52,603 nt of DNA from Deltaproteobacteria bacterium. GTDB lineage: Bacteria; Myxococcota_A; UBA796; SXON01. Position 1 is the stretch's first letter. The number at the start of each line of letters is the position of its first letter. This document shows positions 23,532-31,454 of the stretch, piece by piece. The stretch lies in contig CANKTH010000020.1 of the NCBI GenBank assembly GCA_947486185.1, forward strand, positions 1 to 52,603, written 5' to 3'. A program made the position numbers and the translations under genes. The notes beneath the pieces were generated by a model. That model saw nothing but the letters and a program-made list of their open reading frames with translations, searched no databases and was not told the DNA's origin.

Positions 23532-25340
23532 TCAGCTCACGGTCCCGTAGACGGAAAACATCCATAAGCCCAACAAGCCCAGGCCGCAGAGGAGGTTCGC
23601 CGCGAGGGGCCTCAGCGTGCTCACGGTGGTAGCGAGCGCGAGCACCGAGAGCCAGACCAATGGCAAAAGGTAATGAGAAGGAGAGTGATCTATGGTGCCC
23701 AGGACGAGCGCGTAGAGGAGCGCCGCGCCGAGCGAAATCCGCGTGGCGCGCGGCCACCGCAGCGCCGCCAGCAGGGGAGCGCCTCCGGCGGCCAGCAGCC
23801 AAAGCCCGAAGAAGGTGGGGATTCGGCCGATGAGGCGCACGGGATCGTAGTCGCCGTGCCAGTGCTCCGGCCCCACCTCCCAGCCCACCGTGTCGACCCA
23901 GCCCGAGAGCTCGCCGGTGAGCGCGCCCGCGATGCCAAACGCCAGCGCCGCCGCCCCCACCAGGCCCAGCGAGCGGAGGAGCGCCTGTGGCCGGCCGCCG
24001 AGCAGGGCCATGAGCATGACCACAAAGAGGCCGGGATACCTTGAGAGTTGGGCCACGAGCGCGTACAGGGCGACGCGTCGTTCTTGGGCAAGGTCGCCGC
24101 CCGTGCCCGTGAGGCTGACGCTCATGGCCGCACCCAGCAGTCCGAAAGCGTAGAGGGAATCTGGCATACCCTGGCTTCCCGGCTCGAAGAGGAGCCGCGC
24201 GTGTACAAGAGCTGCTGCTGCCGGGAGCACCCAAGTCAGCGAGGGAGCCGTCGGTGCGAGTTTTCGGATCGCCAGCAGACAGGTCACCACCAGGAGCATC
24301 AGCACCCCGAGCAGGAGCACGGATGCGCTGGGCAGGCCACCCTGCGTGATCGCGAGCACGGCCGCGAGCGGCCAGCTCCATAGCGGAGGTTGTACATCGG
24401 TCACCCAGCGGTGACCCGCGAGAAGCTCGCGCGCCCACCTGAGCTGCTCCACCATGTTGAGGAGCTGGTAGTAGTGGACATGGCGGAGCTCGCCTTCACC
24501 GTGCAGCGCCCAGGCCGCCTCCGCGGAAGGCAGGAGGTAAAGTACGCTTCGGCCCGGCATGCTGAGGTAGAGGTCGAGCTTCTCTCCCGGATTGAGCGGC
24601 GTGTCAATTCGCAGGCTCGTCACGCCGACGTCGAGGTAGCGCGGCACGGGGCCCTCGCCGATCTGCTCGACCACATCGGTTCGGACACGGGCCTCTGCTT
24701 CCCCGACGCGGACGATGGCACCGGCGGGCGCCTGGAGCACGAGGTAGTAGGGACCGGTCGCCGGACCGAGGAGCGCGGGGCGGACCTCCCTCGTCACGAG
24801 TCGGAGCGCCGTGTTCGGCCCCGAACCGCCGTCTTCCTCGAGCTCACCAAAACGTCGGACGCTGCTCCACGTCGTCTCAGCCCGTGGGAGCTCACCCTGC
24901 CATCCCTCTTCGACCGCGGCCAGGTACCAGTACTGCTCGAGCGGCCGCAGCACCCCGTTACGCGGGTCCAAGGCGGAGAGTCCGATCACCGCCACCCCGA
25001 TGGCCACGGCGAAACGCGCGCGCGGCAACCAGGTCGGGTCCGGTCCGCCCAGCACCTCTCCGAGCGCCCACACTCCGGCGGCGCCGGCGAGCGCTCCGGG
25101 GGCGGGCGCACCCAGGAGGGCCCCCATGAACACGCCAGGTATTACGCCGAGTAATGAGAGCAGGCATCCGAAGATCTCGCGCTCCTCCGCCTCCTGGGTG
25201 AAGCGCGCGGCGAGGCGACGTCCAGGCGCCCACAGGAGCCCTGGCACCGCGACCATCGCGGTCCATGACTCGGGCGCCGATCCCACCCAACACAGTCCCG
25301 TCAGGAGCCCCAACGTTCCGGCGATCAGGCGGGTCGACAT
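23532..25340 (-). CDS. Large polytopic membrane protein, GT-C-like
   Basis: The 602-residue protein has about a dozen hydrophobic segments with a large soluble loop in the middle (about 130-290). That loop is beta-rich and contains YWYLAAVEEGWQG. The C-terminal half has QLSRYPGLFVVMLMAL and HYLLPLVWLSVLAL. The layout recalls GT-C glycosyltransferases or dolichyl-phosphate-mannose-like enzymes, but no DxD or ExD signature is certain and I do not name a family. The ATG at 25340 is supported by TACACT ending 6 nt upstream. It sits between the pentapeptide-repeat gene and the binding-protein gene, all on the minus strand. Confidence 0.7.
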   Translation of the reverse strand: MSTRLIAGTLGLLTGLCWVGSAPESWTAMVAVPGLLWAPGRRLAARFTQEAEEREIFGCLLSLLGVIPGVFMGALLGAPAPGALAGAAGVWALGEVLGGPDPTWLPRARFAVAIGVAVIGLSALDPRNGVLRPLEQYWYLAAVEEGWQGELPRAETTWSSVRRFGELEEDGGSGPNTALRLVTREVRPALLGPATGPYYLVLQAPAGAIVRVGEAEARVRTDVVEQIGEGPVPRYLDVGVTSLRIDTPLNPGEKLDLYLSMPGRSVLYLLPSAEAAWALHGEGELRHVHYYQLLNMVEQLRWARELLAGHRWVTDVQPPLWSWPLAAVLAITQGGLPSASVLLLGVLMLLVVTCLLAIRKLAPTAPSLTWVLPAAAALVHARLLFEPGSQGMPDSLYAFGLLGAAMSVSLTGTGGDLAQERRVALYALVAQLSRYPGLFVVMLMALLGGRPQALLRSLGLVGAAALAFGIAGALTGELSGWVDTVGWEVGPEHWHGDYDPVRLIGRIPTFFGLWLLAAGGAPLLAALRWPRATRISLGAALLYALVLGTIDHSPSHYLLPLVWLSVLALATTVSTLRPLAANLLCGLGLLGLWMFSVYGTVS

Positions 25341-25346
25341 CAACAG

Positions 25347-25352
25347 AGTGTA
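25347..25352 (-). promoter_or_regulatory. -10-like box TACACT of the large membrane protein gene
   Basis: AGG then TACACT ends 6 nt before the ATG at 25340. There is no ribosome binding site between box and start, so a leaderless transcript is inferred. Confidence 0.45.
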
Positions 25353-25419
25353 CCTGACCGCGGCTGACGAACCCGACCCGCAGCCCCGCCACAATCACGT
25401 CATCGCCAAGAGCTCGCGC

Positions 25420-26244
25420 TCAACCCCAATGTTCGGGACGGCGGTTTCGGTCTGGGAGCTGTGTGGCACGGTCGCCCAGCGCGGCGCGGAGCTGAGAATC
25501 CCGCAGGAACAAGGCGCCTCGAAGATCCGCTCCCTTCAGGTCCGCGGCGCGAAGGTCGGCCCCCCGCAGATCAGCACCTCGAAGATCACATCCTTGAAGC
25601 TGTGCTCCGAGGAGGAGCGCACCCACGAGCGAGACGTCACGGAGCTCGGCGCCGCGTGCGGATCGACCGGTCAGCCCGGCGCGAGGGCTGGGGCGCGATG
25701 GGCGAAGCGCCTCGCTCACCTCCCGGAGGAGGGGATCGAGGGCGATCTCCGCGACCGGAGGTGCCGCGGGCGTGGTTGAGCGCAGCTCCAACGCGGCGTA
25801 TGCTTCGGTGATCCGGTCGCGGAGCCCGGGCTCCGGGTGGCCCGCGGCGTCCAGGTGCTCCCCGGCCGCCCGCACGTGCCAGAGCGCGACGTGCACCCGT
25901 ACCAGGTCCCGGAAATGTTGGAATAACGCCGAAGTATGTGGCGATCCCGCGCCGTGATCGCGCGTCCAGTCGGCGCTCGCCCGTTGTCCGGCGCCCAGAC
26001 AGTCGAAGCTGACACAGCCCGCCATGCCCCTGTCACGCAGCGCACCGTGGATGCCGCAGCCGAGCCTGGGGCTGGTGGGGCCCTCTTCGAGGTGGCGACA
26101 CGGCACGTCCTTGGCTTTGCTGAAGGCAAACTCTGCGGACCGTGTGAATGTGGTCCCGACACAGCAGAGCGAGAAGCAGGCGCTACAGTCTGCCTCGAGC
26201 GGGTCGGTCAACTCGTCCAATCCACCTGTAGGGGCAGCGCTCAC
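25420..26244 (-). CDS. Pentapeptide-repeat protein with N-terminal Cys cluster
   Basis: The 274-residue protein has an N-terminal cysteine-rich region (about 18-80: DCSACFSLCC, CRHLE, GCGIHG, GCVSFDCLGAGQ) suggesting a metal or Fe-S site. A helical middle follows (about 95-195), then about ten tandem pentapeptide repeats of the A(D/N)LxG kind (about 200-255: CDLRGADLRGADLRAADLKG) that fold as a right-handed quadrilateral beta-helix. This combination is a known but functionally unassigned family, frequent in actinomycetes. GTG at 26244 has GGGAGGGTCC upstream, and GGTTAGCCG at 26264-26272 (reverse) is promoter-like. Confidence 0.85.
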   Translation of the reverse strand: MSAAPTGGLDELTDPLEADCSACFSLCCVGTTFTRSAEFAFSKAKDVPCRHLEEGPTSPRLGCGIHGALRDRGMAGCVSFDCLGAGQRASADWTRDHGAGSPHTSALFQHFRDLVRVHVALWHVRAAGEHLDAAGHPEPGLRDRITEAYAALELRSTTPAAPPVAEIALDPLLREVSEALRPSRPSPRAGLTGRSARGAELRDVSLVGALLLGAQLQGCDLRGADLRGADLRAADLKGADLRGALFLRDSQLRAALGDRATQLPDRNRRPEHWG

Positions 26245-26329
26245 CGGACCCTCCCGATGCGGGCGGCTAACCGGGCATGCGGGGTGCCGCTCCCGGGCCT
26301 CGCGACGCGGTCGCGGGAGTACGTTGTCC

Positions 26330-27460
26330 TTAGCGCTGTATCGCGTCGACGCGCGGGTCCATCAGCCGAAACCATACGGGTGGTACGAGGGCCAGCAGCA
26401 CCATACCGGCGTATCCCGTAGGAAATTGCGGGACGTCCTCGTAGTGGCGGAGCTCGGGGTAGGGGCGAGCCGCAAACGCATGGTGATCCGAGTGCCGCGC
26501 GAGGTTCAACAATAACCAGTTTGAAACGCGGTGACTCGCGTTCCAGGAGTGCTGAGGCAGCACCCGGCCGTACGAGGTCTCGACCACCCCGTCGGGGCGC
26601 GTCACCTGCTTTGCAGGCCGCGAAAGACCATAATGTTCGATGTAGTTGACGACCTCGAGGAGACCTATCGCGACGATCGCCTGCGCGAAGAAGGCCACTA
26701 CGGCGAGCATCCCCCAGGCCAGCCCGATAGCGCCGATGAGCACCAGCTGGGCCAGCGCGTAGGCGACCATCCGGTTGTTCCACCAACTTCCCGAGCGACG
26801 GAGCTCAATCTGCCAAGCGCTTCGCAGGCCCCAAATGACGGTTCGCGGCAGAAACTGATAGAGGCTCTCGCCCTTCCGGGACGACGCGGGGTCCCCTGGC
26901 GTGGACACGTGTTTGTGATGTCCTTGTACGTGTTCGATCGAGAAGTGGGGGTAACAGGTGCCCAACATCAGCAGGTCCGCCGCGCGCTGCTCGATTCTCC
27001 CGGGACGGTGCATGAGCTCATGCGCCACCTGGATCGAGATGCCCCCCGAGATGCCTGCCGAGATCGTCCAGCCCAGTACGTCCCACCACGCCGCCGCGCC
27101 CACCGACAGCGCCACCTGCCGCACACCCAAGAGCATGACCCCGAACATCACGGGCGCTGCGATCAGCGCCAGGGACGCGAGCGCACGAGAGATTCTCGGA
27201 GGCAACAGCGGGTTCTCGCGGTTGATCCCGCTGAGATGGTCGAGCACGGGCACGATACCGAACAGTACCCACACCGGTGTCCACGCGGCGAAGCCTTCTT
27301 GCGAATAGGCCACCAGCGCGAGGGTAGGCGTGATAAAGACCGCAGCGAACGGCAGGATATGGACACCGATAAGGCGCGCGACCGACGGCGTGGTGGTCGG
27401 GGCGGGCACGGCGCCAAGTGCTGTCGGAGAGGGAGAGGACGACGGGGCGGCTCCGCTCAT
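26330..27460 (-). CDS. alkB: Alkane 1-monooxygenase (AlkB family)
   Basis: The 376-residue integral membrane di-iron hydroxylase has all conserved boxes: HELMHR (147-152), EHVQGHHKHVSTPGDPASSR (176-195), NYIEHYGL (272-279) and LARHSDHH (320-327) with RPYPEL after it. It hydroxylates the terminal carbon of alkanes using electrons from rubredoxin, which is not encoded nearby. The extended Pro/Ser-rich N-terminus (1-25) is unusual. The ATG at 27460 overlaps, as ATGA, the stop of an open frame that continues upstream to about 27666 without a start codon; see that entry. Length is in the normal range (about 380-410). Confidence 0.93.
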   Translation of the reverse strand: MSGAAPSSSPSPTALGAVPAPTTTPSVARLIGVHILPFAAVFITPTLALVAYSQEGFAAWTPVWVLFGIVPVLDHLSGINRENPLLPPRISRALASLALIAAPVMFGVMLLGVRQVALSVGAAAWWDVLGWTISAGISGGISIQVAHELMHRPGRIEQRAADLLMLGTCYPHFSIEHVQGHHKHVSTPGDPASSRKGESLYQFLPRTVIWGLRSAWQIELRRSGSWWNNRMVAYALAQLVLIGAIGLAWGMLAVVAFFAQAIVAIGLLEVVNYIEHYGLSRPAKQVTRPDGVVETSYGRVLPQHSWNASHRVSNWLLLNLARHSDHHAFAARPYPELRHYEDVPQFPTGYAGMVLLALVPPVWFRLMDPRVDAIQR

Positions 27461-27666
27461 GGGGCCTCCAAGGAAAAGGGAAAGGTGCGAATGAGTTGGC
27501 GCGCGAGGGTCTCGGGCGGCACTCTGGGCTCGGCGCTCGGCGCCAGCGTGCCTAACGTAGCTGCTTCAACCATGCCAATCCACCCGGAAAGCAGAGCCTC
27601 ATCCTCGGGGGTCTGGCGCCCGGCCAGAGTGGTGAGCCGCCCGAGCAGGGCGACGCGCCTGTGCAG
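27457..27666 (-). pseudogene. Possible regulator remnant coupled to alkB
   Basis: A coding-like frame of about 69 codons (starting at a CTG, reading LHRRVALLGRLTTLAG, then EALLSGWIGMVEAA and ending RTFPFSLEAP) stops in an ATGA overlap with alkB. No ATG, GTG or TTG start exists upstream except an internal ATG giving 37 residues. The helical pattern resembles the C-terminal end of TetR-type regulators, which often accompany alkB. I interpret it as a 5'-truncated gene left after the divergent phosphoesterase gene came to lie upstream. A rare CTG start is an alternative. Confidence 0.4.
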
Positions 27667-27725
27667 AGCTCGTGCCGAAACGGCGGGCCTTCGGTGCGGC
27701 CCACAGGTGGGGGCGGTCAGGTGGT

Positions 27726-27731
27726 TAGGTT
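27726..27731 (+). promoter_or_regulatory. -10-like box TAGGTT of the metallophosphoesterase gene
   Basis: GGT then TAGGTT ends 6 nt before the ATG at 27738. A GGAG lies just 1 nt from the ATG, too close to act as a ribosome binding site, so leaderless initiation is inferred. Confidence 0.45.
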
Positions 27732-27737
27732 CGGAGC

Positions 27738-28739
27738 ATGGAATCCTTGTGCGGCAACCTCGTTCTGCTGTTGGGCGATCTGCTCGTCCTCCGCCTCGCG
27801 CGAGACGGTCTGCGAGGCATCATCGCAGCCGTGATTCTGGGGCCCCTGTTGAGTTTCGTGTTCGTCGGTCTGTGGTCGCGCCTCGCGTGGGCGAATGGGT
27901 TCCTGGTGTTGCAGCTACTTTGTTGGTGGATCTTCCTGCACACGCCGCTGATTCTGGTGTGGGTACGTCGCGACCGCGTCGCCGTCGGCGTCGCCGTCGT
28001 GCTGTGGCTCGTGGCGGCGGACGCGTGGCTGATCGAGCCCCGCTGGCTCGAGGTCACCCGCGTGAGTTTACCCGGTCCGCCGATGCGAATTGCGCTCGTG
28101 GCCGACCTCCAGACGGATCGGATCGGGGCGTACGAAGAGGAGGTCTTCCGGCTCATCCGAGCGGAGGATCCCGATCTCGTACTGTTTGCGGGAGATTATC
28201 TGCAGCTCGATCACGGGGCCGACCGTGAGCCAGAGCTCGCGAAGCTGAGGTCCTTGCTCCAGAGCCTCCGTCCGCGTCTGGGCGGCTACGCCGTCCAGGG
28301 TGATGTTGAAAAAACGGGTTGGAGTGACATCTTTGAGGGCACGGCGATCGTTCCGCTCACCGAGACCAGCACGTTGGAGGTCGGCGGTTTGACCCTCAGT
28401 GGGCTGACCGTCGCGGACGGCCGGCGTGACAATCTCACGCTCCCTGAAGTCCCTGGCTTTCACCTCGTTCTTGGTCATGCGCCCGACTTCTGGCACACCC
28501 CCGCGCGGCGCGACCTCAACCTCGCCGGGCACACGCACGGGGGGCAGATCCAGCTCCCCGGCATCGGCCCGCTGATCACCCTGGCCGACGTCTCGCGTGA
28601 CGAGGCCGACGGCTTGACCGAAGAGGGTGACGCCCGCCTCTACGTCTCTCGCGGCTTGGGGCTCGAACGTCGGCAGGCCCCCAGGATCCGCTTCCTCTGC
28701 CGCCCTGAGCTCGTATTTATCACGCTACAAGGTGGGTGA
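27738..28739 (+). CDS. Membrane-anchored metallophosphoesterase-like protein with altered active site
   Basis: The 333-residue protein has about four N-terminal membrane helices (1-100) and a calcineurin-type phosphoesterase domain (about 115-330), as in YkuE-like proteins. The usual DxH is ADLQTD (Asp123, His replaced by Gln125), the second motif FAGDY is intact (Asp153), the GNHD/E motif is QGDVE (188-191, Asn to Asp and His to Val), and GHAPD (His247) and GHTHGGQ (His265, His267) are kept. Loss of one metal-ligand His and of the catalytic His suggests altered metal use or no hydrolase activity. It is divergent from the alkB region. Confidence 0.85.
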   Translation: MESLCGNLVLLLGDLLVLRLARDGLRGIIAAVILGPLLSFVFVGLWSRLAWANGFLVLQLLCWWIFLHTPLILVWVRRDRVAVGVAVVLWLVAADAWLIEPRWLEVTRVSLPGPPMRIALVADLQTDRIGAYEEEVFRLIRAEDPDLVLFAGDYLQLDHGADREPELAKLRSLLQSLRPRLGGYAVQGDVEKTGWSDIFEGTAIVPLTETSTLEVGGLTLSGLTVADGRRDNLTLPEVPGFHLVLGHAPDFWHTPARRDLNLAGHTHGGQIQLPGIGPLITLADVSRDEADGLTEEGDARLYVSRGLGLERRQAPRIRFLCRPELVFITLQGG

Positions 28740-28799
28740 ACGTCAGAAGTGCCTGCGCTCGGGCAGCGGCGCGCGCCGTGAGGCCGTCACGCGGACCCG

Positions 28800-28827
28800 G
28801 TCAGATGCTGTCCGGACAGTTTCTGAC
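28800..28827. promoter_or_regulatory. 28-bp interrupted palindrome, operator-like or hairpin
   Basis: The inner perfect 12-bp palindrome CTGTCCGGACAG (28808-28819) is flanked by outer arms GTCAGA (28800-28805) and TCTGAC (28822-28827), two mismatched positions apart on each side. TGTCCGGACA-type cores are typical of TetR-family operators. Alternatively it is a strong hairpin ending the phosphoesterase transcript. It lies 60 nt after that stop and 136 nt before the glucosaminidase gene. Confidence 0.5.
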
Positions 28828-28895
28828 CTCAGATTCCTGCATTTCCTGAAGCTGGCGAAGGAGGCCGAATGGCGTCCCGTTTCGCGGCTTGACCC

Positions 28896-28907
28896 TTGAC
28901 GCGTCAA
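28896..28907. promoter_or_regulatory. Perfect palindrome TTGACGCGTCAA
   Basis: This 12-bp perfect palindrome lies 25 nt upstream of the TACGCT box that probably serves the glucosaminidase gene, in a position suited to a regulator binding upstream of RNA polymerase. No regulator gene is adjacent. Confidence 0.4.
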
Positions 28908-28932
28908 TCTTCCGCTTCGGAGGCTCATTTGC

Positions 28933-28938
28933 TACGCT
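28933..28938 (+). promoter_or_regulatory. -10-like box TACGCT of the glucosaminidase gene
   Basis: TGC then TACGCT lies 24 nt before the GTG at 28963, leaving room for a short leader carrying GGGAG. It forms part of the 11-mer GCTACGCTCCG that recurs at 12765-12775 and 38070-38080 on the reverse strand. Confidence 0.45.
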
Positions 28939-28962
28939 CCGACCCCTCGGGAGCTCAGCCGG

Positions 28963-29799
28963 GTGCGTTGGTTGTTGTTGGTATCGCTGTTGGTCTTGAC
29001 GCTGGTGCGCGTGCCCCCGGCGGCGGGTCCGCTCAACAACACGGATGCCAGCATTCACCGAAGCGAAGGCGCCAAGCTGCGCGGGCGGGTCGACCGCGCA
29101 GCGCGGCTGATTGACGAGGGGCACCGGCGCGACGGTCTCGAGACGATCGGCCAGCTCCTCCATCACCTCCGGGTGCTCCGAGACTCTGACTCCGGCGCCA
29201 CGAGCCTCGACGTGGAGACCATCGACACCATCGCACGCGAGCTCCTCACTCTCCGTAACGACGCGCTGCTGGAGGCCTGGCCCTTCCCCGCCAACTTCAG
29301 GGGCGAGTTCCTCAGCTCGGTGCTCGGCGCCGCGACCTGGGGCGATTGGGCCTTGGACGTGCCCACCTCCATCACCCTGGTTCAAGCGGTCCTGGAGAGT
29401 AACTGGGGAAGGAATGCCCCTGGAAATGCGCTTTTTGGCATGAAGGGCACCGGGACCGCAGGCAGTCTGCAGCGCCGTGTGGTGGAGTACCGCGGCTCGC
29501 AGCGGAGCCGGCCCGTCCACTCCTTCCGGAGCTATCACAACATCGGTGAGTCCATCGCCGATCATGCCCGGCTCTTGAGCCAGAGCCGACGGTACGCCCA
29601 CGCCCGCGCGGTGGCGGAGGACCCGGACGCGTACGCCCGCGCGCTACAGGGCGTCTACGCGAGCGATCCGCGCTACGCCCAGAAGCTGTCGGCGATGACC
29701 AGGAGCCTGGATCTGCTCCGCTTTGACGTACCCGGGGCCGCGCCTTACCGACCCATCGAGCACGTGGCGCCGCGGGACAAGCCGGCCCCGGCCGGTTAG
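28963..29799 (+). CDS. Glucosaminidase-domain peptidoglycan hydrolase (GH73-like)
   Basis: The 278-residue protein has an N-terminal signal or anchor (WLLLVSLLVLTLV), a helical region (35-105) and a glucosaminidase domain (about 115-255). The signature is SITLVQAVLESNWGRN (Glu145, the predicted catalytic acid), NALFGMKG, then HSFRSYHNIGESIADHARLL and YA..LQGVYASDPRYAQKL. Related enzymes (FlgJ C-terminus, Bax, LytG) cut the GlcNAc-MurNAc bond of peptidoglycan. The GTG start at 28963 is preceded by GGGAG. It is followed 22 nt later by a small unknown gene on the same strand. Confidence 0.88.
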   Translation: MRWLLLVSLLVLTLVRVPPAAGPLNNTDASIHRSEGAKLRGRVDRAARLIDEGHRRDGLETIGQLLHHLRVLRDSDSGATSLDVETIDTIARELLTLRNDALLEAWPFPANFRGEFLSSVLGAATWGDWALDVPTSITLVQAVLESNWGRNAPGNALFGMKGTGTAGSLQRRVVEYRGSQRSRPVHSFRSYHNIGESIADHARLLSQSRRYAHARAVAEDPDAYARALQGVYASDPRYAQKLSAMTRSLDLLRFDVPGAAPYRPIEHVAPRDKPAPAG

Positions 29800-29821
29800 C
29801 TCTCGCGGCCCGGGAGAGAGC

Positions 29822-30148
29822 ATGGCGGCATACCTGGACTGGCTCAAAGATGTGTTCGAAGAGGCCCAGGTCGACCTCACTCCTGCCACCGCAGCGTCGC
29901 TCGACGTGGCGATGCGCCGGTTGGTCAACGCCCCAAAGGCCAGCGATGAGGAGGTCTTCGGCCTGATCCGGAGCCGCTGGTTACGGCACGGGCAGCCGGG
30001 TCGCCAGCTCCTGGTGGCGTTCATCCGGGACGAGGTGTATTCCCGTCGCGACTCACCGCTTCGGCCTGTCGAAGGCACCGGGTACTACACCAACGCCTAT
30101 CAGCCGACCCACGAGGTCCCGCACCCACCCCGCCGGGGGGACCGCTAG
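29822..30148 (+). CDS. Conserved-looking small protein, unknown function
   Basis: The 108-residue soluble protein begins MAAYLDWLKDVFEEAQVDL, is mostly helical for its first 75 residues (LDVAMRRLVNAPKASDEEVFGLIRSRWL) and has a Pro/Tyr/His-rich tail. The ATG at 29822 follows GGGAGAGAG, a good ribosome binding site; further upstream starts to 29723 overlap the glucosaminidase gene. It lies 22 nt after that gene and 20 nt before the aminopeptidase gene, so the three are likely an operon. No family recognised. Confidence 0.65.
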   Translation: MAAYLDWLKDVFEEAQVDLTPATAASLDVAMRRLVNAPKASDEEVFGLIRSRWLRHGQPGRQLLVAFIRDEVYSRRDSPLRPVEGTGYYTNAYQPTHEVPHPPRRGDR

Positions 30149-30168
30149 CCCGGCCGGCCGGAGTCGTG

Positions 30169-31446
30169 ATGGATCAGACCCTCGTCCCCAAGTTCCTTCG
30201 TTTTCTGGATCAGGCGCCGACCCCCTGGCACGCCGCGGCGGAGGCAGGGGCCGCGCTCCGGGCCGCCGGATTCTTGGAGGTGGACGAACGCGCACCCGCT
30301 GTGGCCGTCGAGGCGGGGCAGCGGGCGTTTGTGCTCCGCTCGGGCAGCATCGTCGCGTGGGTAGTCGGGCAGAAGGCGGCCGAAGAGTCCGGTTTCCGAC
30401 TCGTGTCCGCGCACACCGACTCTCCCAACCTGCGGATCCGGCCCCAACCGCTCATCCGGAGCCACGGCTATGTGCGCTTGGGGGTGGAGGTCTACGGCGG
30501 CGTGCTCCAGGCCACGTGGACGGACCGGGATCTCGGACTTGCAGGCCAGGTATTTGTACGAAGCAGCGCCGGGCAAACGCGCCGGTTGGTCGACCTGCGG
30601 CGCCCCTTGTGTCGGGTGCCCAACGTCGCGATCCACCTCAACCGTGCCGTCAACGACGAAGGCCTCAAGCTCAACCCACACACCCAGCTCCCCGCGGTGC
30701 TGGGATTGGACAGGGGCGAGGCGGATCCCCTCCGCGCGGCGCTCGCGGCCGAGCTCGAGGTTGAAGCGTCGGATGTGCTCACCTGGGATCTGTGCCTCTA
30801 CGACGTGACCCACGCGGCCGTGGGGGGGCTCGACCGCGAGTTCATCTACTCGGGCCGGCTCGACAACCTGGGCTCGAGCCACGCCGCGCTCGAAGCGCTG
30901 CTCCGGGTGGCGCCCGACCGGGAGAGCACCGCGGTGATCGCGCTATTCGACCACGAGGAGGTGGGGTCCACCTCCGCGCGCGGAGCGACCTCCCGTCTGC
31001 TTGTTTCGGTGTTGGAGCGGCTTGCGGGCGCGCCGGGGCTCAGTCGCGCACTCGCGAATTCCTGGCATCTCTCGGTGGACATGGCGCACGCGGTACACCC
31101 GGGCTGGGCCGATCGGCATGACGCCGCCCACATGCCCGTGCTCAACGGCGGCCCGGTCATCAAGCAGAACTCCTCGCAACGTTACGGCACTGAAGCGGAG
31201 ACCGCCGCGCTTCTGCTTCGCGTGATGGAGGGCGCAGGGGTCGCGGGCCAGTGGTTCGTCAACCGAGCCGATCTGGCGTGCGGTACGACCGTTGGTCCCA
31301 TCGTCGCCGCAGAGCTCGGAATCCGCACGGCAGACCTCGGGAATCCGATGCTGTCGATGCACTCGATCCGGGAGATGTGTGGCCGCGAAGACCACGCGCG
31401 GATGGTCGACGTCCTGGCGCAGTTCATGGGCCCGTTCGTCGCCTAG
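30169..31446 (+). CDS. M18-family aminopeptidase
   Basis: The 425-residue zinc aminopeptidase is of the aspartyl aminopeptidase type. Visible motifs are FRLVSAHTDSPNLRI (first metal-binding His and Asp), GVEVYGGVLQATWTDRDLGLAG, FDHEEVGS (catalytic Glu), GLDREFIYSGRLDNLGS, ALANSWHLSVDMAHAVHP and SMHSIREMCG near the end. It removes N-terminal acidic residues from peptides in the cytoplasm. GTG at 30166 or ATG at 30169 could start; GGAG at 30159-30162 fits the ATG better. Length is normal for the family (about 425-430). Confidence 0.93.
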   Translation: MDQTLVPKFLRFLDQAPTPWHAAAEAGAALRAAGFLEVDERAPAVAVEAGQRAFVLRSGSIVAWVVGQKAAEESGFRLVSAHTDSPNLRIRPQPLIRSHGYVRLGVEVYGGVLQATWTDRDLGLAGQVFVRSSAGQTRRLVDLRRPLCRVPNVAIHLNRAVNDEGLKLNPHTQLPAVLGLDRGEADPLRAALAAELEVEASDVLTWDLCLYDVTHAAVGGLDREFIYSGRLDNLGSSHAALEALLRVAPDRESTAVIALFDHEEVGSTSARGATSRLLVSVLERLAGAPGLSRALANSWHLSVDMAHAVHPGWADRHDAAHMPVLNGGPVIKQNSSQRYGTEAETAALLLRVMEGAGVAGQWFVNRADLACGTTVGPIVAAELGIRTADLGNPMLSMHSIREMCGREDHARMVDVLAQFMGPFVA

Positions 31447-31454
31447 CACCGGGT

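Noticed and set aside
22462..24438. A 658-codon open frame on the minus strand suggesting a long fusion protein
   Set aside because: Only the last 316 codons look like a protein (lipobox plus NMT1-like domain). The upstream part is Arg/Ala-rich out-of-frame sequence lying within the membrane protein gene at 23532-25340.
26531..28228. A 565-codon plus-strand open frame opposite alkB
   Set aside because: It is antisense to alkB, whose four metal-binding boxes are unmistakable. Its translation is Arg/His/Gly-rich without domain pattern, as usual for shadow frames in GC-rich DNA.
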